From NCBI RefSeq assembly GCF_039521565.1, contig NZ_BAAACP010000005.1, positions 105,066 to 169,065 of the forward strand: DNA of 64,000 nt, given 5' to 3'. Both the position numbers and the translations under genes were made by a program. Positions 60,466-64,000 of this stretch are shown here, in pieces. This DNA is from Paraclostridium tenue (lineage in GTDB: Bacteria; Bacillota; Clostridia; Peptostreptococcales; Peptostreptococcaceae). How positions within the stretch are numbered: the first letter of the stretch is position 1; every line of letters begins with the position of its first letter. The notes under the pieces are model-generated. The model made no database searches. It was given only the letters and a program-made list of their open reading frames with translations, and was not told the origin of the DNA.

Positions 60466-60635
60466 AGATTTCTCCTTTTTCTTTAGTTTTATTTATTATA
60501 TATATTATACACTATTTTCGACATTTTTCTACTACTTTTTATCATTTTTATAATTTAATTTACATATATCACTATAAATTATTATTTATGATATATATTC
60601 TTCTCATTTTTTAAGTTTTTATTTATATTTTATGT

Positions 60636-60658
60636 AAAATGGGATTATTAAATCCCAC
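60636..60658 (-). terminator. Terminator after the NifX-like gene
   Basis: GGGATT / AATCCC with ATTA loop and T-rich sequence on the transcript side; a smaller AAAGCT-tac-AGCTTT hairpin lies at 60668-60682. Confidence 0.7.
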
Positions 60659-60695
60659 TTATATATTTAAAGCTTACAGCTTTTTATTTAAAATG

Positions 60696-61022
60696 TCAGT
60701 GATCTTTTTTATCTACCTTTAATTTGTTTGACATAAATAAATCTATATTAGAAAAAGCATCTACACTTTTATCCGGTTTGTATATTATTATATCTTTACA
60801 GGATATATATTTATTATGATTAATATTACTTACACTAGATATTATTCTATTTATATTATTATCAATTAAATATTGAATTATATTTCCTAAAGTCATTTTT
60901 GACGTATCTTTAATAAAATAATCTCTAGTCCCTGTATCGAATATAATTATATTTGGAGTATTATTTATATCATTGTATAGTTGAAATTGTATTTCATCTT
61001 TTATTGGTATACAAATTTTCAA
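60696..61022 (-). CDS. Small NifX/NifB-like (dinitrogenase cofactor biosynthesis) protein
   Basis: A 108-residue protein resembling the small single-domain MTH1175-like branch of the NifX/NifB C-terminal family: the opening MKICIPIKDEIQFQLYN, the LGNIIQYLIDNNINRIISSVS segment and overall size fit. These proteins bind Fe-S or FeMo-type clusters in known cases. No nif gene is nearby, so nitrogen fixation is not implied. The confidence is moderate because the similarity is short. GGAGG precedes the start. Confidence 0.6.
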   Translation of the reverse strand: MKICIPIKDEIQFQLYNDINNTPNIIIFDTGTRDYFIKDTSKMTLGNIIQYLIDNNINRIISSVSNINHNKYISCKDIIIYKPDKSVDAFSNIDLFMSNKLKVDKKDH

Positions 61023-61121
61023 TTCAAATCCTCCTTATATAATTTTCTTTCTTTTTATACTATATGTATCAATTTTCGCAAATGTGTTATTTATTTCTAC
61101 ATTTTTATCTGCAAGTAAAAA

Positions 61122-61145
61122 AAAAGAAAGCATAAGCTTTCTTTT
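61122..61145 (-). terminator. Terminator after the YczE-like gene
   Basis: AAAAGAAAGC / GCTTTCTTTT with ATAA loop; overlaps the end of the gene stopping at 61144 and has a T-run on the transcript. Confidence 0.85.
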
Positions 61146-61848
61146 AATCATCTATATTTTCTTCTAAGTTTTTAGTAATACATGTTTCATGTGATCTATT
61201 TAGTAATTTAGATTTTATGTATTTAATATCATCAATTATGTATCTATGTTTAACTTTAGTTGTTTCAAATCTACAAATATCAAAAGAATATTGTAAAACT
61301 AATCCAAAACATATTGTAGTTATTACAGTTCCTATACCGATACTTCCTCCAAGTAAATATCCAAATATTAATGCAAACATCTCTATAATAGTTTTTATCA
61401 ATTTTACAGGTCTATTAGTTATTTTTTGAAGTGCTATCATCATTCCATCTCTTGGTCCACTTCCATACCCTGCACCTATATATAAAACACAACCTAAACC
61501 TATTGTAAACATTCCTATAAATATCATTATGATTCCAGTTATTATATTTTTAGATACTGGCACTATTTTATTTAACATAAGTATATCCATAAATACACCT
61601 ATAAGTATCATATTTAATATAGTTCCTAATCCAAAATTTTCACCTAATATTATGTCTATAATAATAATTATTATTCCTACAGATATACTAGCTTGCCCCA
61701 TTGTTATACCTAAGTTTTTTGATAAACCTTGATGAAATGCTTCCCAAGGAGATAATCCCAAGTTTGAATGTATAGTCAAAACTATTCCCAATGAACAAAC
61801 AAATAAACCTATAATTAGACGAATAAGTCTTTTAATACTATATTCCAT
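61144..61848 (-). CDS. YczE/YyaS/YitT-family membrane protein
   Basis: A 234-residue protein with five helices in the first 175 residues and a cytoplasmic basic tail. The family landmarks are TIHSNLGLSPWEAFHQGLSK (about residues 25-44), a central glycine-rich IGAGYGSGPRDGMMIAL and GGSIGIGTVITTICFGLVLQ. Members of this group are uncharacterised (B. subtilis YczE is linked to surfactin production). Lies between an SDR gene (20 nt) and the NifX-like gene on the same strand. Confidence 0.88.
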   Translation of the reverse strand: MEYSIKRLIRLIIGLFVCSLGIVLTIHSNLGLSPWEAFHQGLSKNLGITMGQASISVGIIIIIIDIILGENFGLGTILNMILIGVFMDILMLNKIVPVSKNIITGIIMIFIGMFTIGLGCVLYIGAGYGSGPRDGMMIALQKITNRPVKLIKTIIEMFALIFGYLLGGSIGIGTVITTICFGLVLQYSFDICRFETTKVKHRYIIDDIKYIKSKLLNRSHETCITKNLEENIDD

Positions 61849-61867
61849 TTTTAATATCCCCCAACCT

Positions 61868-62608
61868 TTATACTATGACAAATCCACCATTAGGACTTAT
61901 AACTTGCCCTGTTATAAAATTAGATTTATCACTAGCTAAAAATAAAGCACAATTTGCAATATCTTCTGCTGTTCCAAGCCTCATAAGAGGTGTTTCTTGT
62001 CTTAAAGCTTCAAGTGCATAATCTTCAATATTATCTAGCATATCAGTTTGTATAACTCCTGGAGCTATACAATTTACTTGAATATTTGAAGGTCCAAGTT
62101 CCTTAGCAAGTGCTTTTGACATTCCTATAATTGCCGCTTTGCTAGTTGAATAGTGTACTTCATAAGAACCTCCAACCATTCCCCATATAGATGATATATT
62201 TATTATTTTCCCACTCATTTGAGGAATCATATATTGTAATGCTTTTTTAGTTACATAAAATACACTATTTAAATTTGTACTTATAACTTCATCCCATTCT
62301 TCATAACTTATATCTGTAAACAAATTAGTTTTACTTATTCCTGCATTATTAACTAACACATCTATTCCTTCAAACTGCCCTATACAATAATTTACCATAA
62401 GATTGACTTCTTCCTTTTTCGAAACATCTGCTTTATATGTATCAACTGAAAATCCTCTGCTTTTTAGCTCATTATATAAATCTAGGGCTTCTTGTTCTGA
62501 ATTGTTATAATTTATTAAAACATTATATCCATTTTCAGCAAATAAAGTCGCAATAGCTTTGCCTATTCCTCTAGATGCTCCTGTAACTAATGCTGTTTTT
62601 TTATTCAT
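61868..62608 (-). CDS. Short-chain dehydrogenase/reductase (FabG/YmfI-like)
   Basis: A 246-residue NAD(P)H-dependent reductase. Cofactor motif TGASRGIGKAIA (residues 9-20), NNAG (about 87-90), the catalytic Ser139-region (INISSIWGMVGG), Tyr152-x-x-x-Lys (HYSTSKAAI) and the C-terminal ITGQVISPNGGFVIV. The ending TGQVISPNGG(F/Y)VI is that of the branch annotated as EF-P 5-aminopentanone reductase (YmfI) rather than ordinary FabG, but efp is not in the window. Cotranscription with the downstream membrane protein gene is likely. Confidence 0.9.
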   Translation of the reverse strand: MNKKTALVTGASRGIGKAIATLFAENGYNVLINYNNSEQEALDLYNELKSRGFSVDTYKADVSKKEEVNLMVNYCIGQFEGIDVLVNNAGISKTNLFTDISYEEWDEVISTNLNSVFYVTKKALQYMIPQMSGKIINISSIWGMVGGSYEVHYSTSKAAIIGMSKALAKELGPSNIQVNCIAPGVIQTDMLDNIEDYALEALRQETPLMRLGTAEDIANCALFLASDKSNFITGQVISPNGGFVIV

Positions 62609-62678
62609 TTATCTCTTCCTTTCATAAGAAAATCTCAGTAATACCTATTATATATTAATATTTGACATAATAAAAGAA

Positions 62679-62726
62679 ATATCACTTAATATTCTATTTT
62701 AACTTATACTAGAAATACTAAGTGAT
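62679..62726 (-). terminator. Terminator after the HD-domain gene
   Basis: ATCACTTAATATT (62681-62693) pairs with AATACTAAGTGAT (62714-62726) with one G-U wobble; T-rich flank on the minus strand. Confidence 0.72.
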
Positions 62727-62818
62727 TATCTATTAACATAATTTTTTAACATATTAAAGTTTTTCTTTAGGTTTACATAATAAAATTATATTCACCAATT
62801 AAAAATATTTAATTTATT

Positions 62819-63799
62819 TTATTCTATAATCTCTACATATACACCTTTATTTATAATATCTTTAACTTTATTATTTATCTCATTTACATTATAGTCTAAA
62901 TCTGATAAAGCAAAAACTTTATTATTAATATAAACGCTAGGGTCTATTAATCTTAATTTCCCTTTTATATGTATATCGTATTTATTTTCATTTATTCTAA
63001 TTTTTATATCACCATTTAATGAATTTACTAAATTTAATAAATCATTATTTTTAGACTTTTTTAATATTTCTATAACTTCATTATCTGTTTTTAATATATC
63101 TTTAATATGTAATTCATTAGTATTTATAGCAAGTTTTATAGCTTTAGCTAATCTATCATATGCATAAGCATTTATTGGACTCATAAAAAAATCTACAACT
63201 TCTTTATAGTATAAATCTAAAAACCAATTAGCTTTATCTATACTTTTAACAACAATTTCACCATTTACTATACATATGTCTTTTATAAATAAATCAACCT
63301 CAGATTTATTTGTATACCCGTACTTATACATATCTCTTAATGTATAATCTACTCTATCTGCACATAATTTAGGAGCTTTTCTTTCAAGTATAGTCCATTT
63401 TTTCTCATCCATTAATATATCTTTATAATTATATCCATACCTTTTTAATATATCAGGTATTTCTGAATTAATAACCACTTCACTAAAAATTATCTCATGG
63501 TAATCTTGTTCATTGTTATCTAATGCAAAATCTATAACATGTGAAAAAGCAGTGTGGGATACATCATGAAGCAATCCAGCTATTTGTTCTTTTAAACTGC
63601 CTCCTAACATTTTAATTAATAACATCACCCCAACTGAATGTTCAAATCTGGTTACATTTAAATCTTTATTAACTAAATAAGTTGCTCCTACTTGGTGTAT
63701 ATTTTTTAACCTTTGTACTGCACTACAATTTATAAGTTCTATTAATACATCATCTATTTCAAACTCTCCATATATATAATCTTTTATTTTATTTCCCAT
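62819..63799 (-). CDS. HD-domain phosphohydrolase
   Basis: A 326-residue metal-dependent phosphohydrolase. The HD motif is intact: His in TRFEHSVGVM, then His-Asp in LLHDVSHTAFSHV, with Asp in CADRVDYTLRDM. The layout, including RLKNIHQVGATYLV at the front, resembles dGTPase-related/YdhJ-like HD proteins, but the substrate cannot be told. Monocistronic; the ATG follows AGGAGG. Confidence 0.9.
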   Translation of the reverse strand: MGNKIKDYIYGEFEIDDVLIELINCSAVQRLKNIHQVGATYLVNKDLNVTRFEHSVGVMLLIKMLGGSLKEQIAGLLHDVSHTAFSHVIDFALDNNEQDYHEIIFSEVVINSEIPDILKRYGYNYKDILMDEKKWTILERKAPKLCADRVDYTLRDMYKYGYTNKSEVDLFIKDICIVNGEIVVKSIDKANWFLDLYYKEVVDFFMSPINAYAYDRLAKAIKLAINTNELHIKDILKTDNEVIEILKKSKNNDLLNLVNSLNGDIKIRINENKYDIHIKGKLRLIDPSVYINNKVFALSDLDYNVNEINNKVKDIINKGVYVEIIE

Positions 63800-63843
63800 A
63801 TATTCCTCCTTATTTATTTTTATTATTATATAATAGCTTAATA

Positions 63844-63887
63844 AAGAAAAAATTGTTAGACTAACTTAAGCCTAACAATTTTTTCTT
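63844..63887 (-). terminator. Terminator of the gene at the right edge
   Basis: AAGAAAAAATTGTTAG (63844-63859) pairs with CTAACAATTTTTTCTT (63872-63887); it follows the partial gene that ends at 63887. Confidence 0.88.
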
Positions 63888-64000
63888 TATATATTACTTA
63901 TAAGTTTATATTTTAATAATTTAAATTCATTTACATCAATAACTTTAAAATCTAATAAATTTTTTAGTTTAAATAAACTATCTATACAAGTATTTTTATT
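63887..64000 (-). CDS. C-terminal tail of an unidentified protein
   Basis: The last 37 codons of a gene that enters from the right, ending in KYKLISNI and TAA at 63889-63887. The strong minus-strand terminator immediately after it supports a real gene. The fragment (LFKLKNLLDFKVIDVNEF) is too short to identify. Confidence 0.5.
   Translation of the reverse strand, partial: NKNTCIDSLFKLKNLLDFKVIDVNEFKLLKYKLISNI

Noticed and set aside
1..64000. CRISPR arrays, tRNA/rRNA genes, insertion sequences and known riboswitches
   Set aside because: None could be recognised by reading: no regularly spaced repeats, no transposase gene, no cloverleaf or conserved riboswitch core was seen. A covariance-model scan would be decisive.

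Overview
The window is AT-rich (very low GC), gene-dense DNA with strong AGGAGG-type ribosome binding sites, several TTG starts, and rho-independent terminators after almost every unit. The gene set (accBC, an IspH without an S1 extension, M29 aminopeptidase, Bce-type ABC/two-component genes, YfcC transporter, NupC, AgrC-like kinase, GH73 and NlpC/P60 wall hydrolases, apparent sigma-B promoters) suggests a clostridium, most likely of the Peptostreptococcaceae (Clostridioides/Romboutsia/Paraclostridium group). This placement is an inference; there is no rRNA, tRNA, CRISPR array or insertion sequence in the window.

Left part (1-9.9 kb): the start of accC and all of accB lie behind a FapR-like palindrome. 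Then come small membrane proteins, trmB, and a HesB/IscA-like gene whose in-frame UGA (codon 36) is followed by a good bacterial SECIS hairpin, so it is read here as a selenoprotein. A leucine-rich-repeat protein, a DUF1540 protein, a solitary tyrosine recombinase beside short direct repeats, an alpha/beta hydrolase, a CorA-type transporter and an M29 aminopeptidase follow.

9.9-25 kb: a housekeeping run ispH-plsC-cmk-aroH-HI0933 oxidoreductase-phosphatase on the minus strand, then envelope genes (VanW protein, GH73 glucosaminidase, FUSC and AI-2E family membrane proteins, HdeD-like protein with a sigma-B type promoter, mscL) and an M24 aminopeptidase.

25-33 kb: a Bce-type peptide-sensing and detoxification module (ABC ATPase and permease, histidine kinase, response regulator) is split by a GntR/YtrA regulator plus a DUF1648/DUF5808 membrane gene that carries an in-frame stop. 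A glycosyltransferase and a small membrane protein follow.

33-46 kb: glutaminase (sigma-B-like promoter), a coiled-coil protein, a YfcC transporter, a lipoprotein, a decayed methyltransferase, a membrane-anchored erythromycin-esterase-like protein, short membrane peptides, a DUF1905/YdeI protein flanked by twin palindromes, a second GntR/YtrA-ABC module whose permease is broken by a stop, and a second glycosyltransferase.

46-53 kb: a nucleoside-use region. It holds a YesMN-type two-component system, a membrane-anchored BMP-family nucleoside-binding protein without an ABC transporter, purine nucleoside phosphorylase, NupC and a transaldolase-like aldolase. It reads as a sense-import-phosphorolyse unit.

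53-64 kb: acetyltransferases, an NlpC/P60 hydrolase, a ClC antiporter, another broken methyltransferase, an orphan AgrC-like kinase, a second NupC, a NifX-like protein, a YczE/YitT-type membrane protein, an SDR (possibly the EF-P 5-aminopentanone reductase type), an HD-domain hydrolase and the tail of an unidentified gene. Four genes in 64 kb carry disabling stops or frameshifts.
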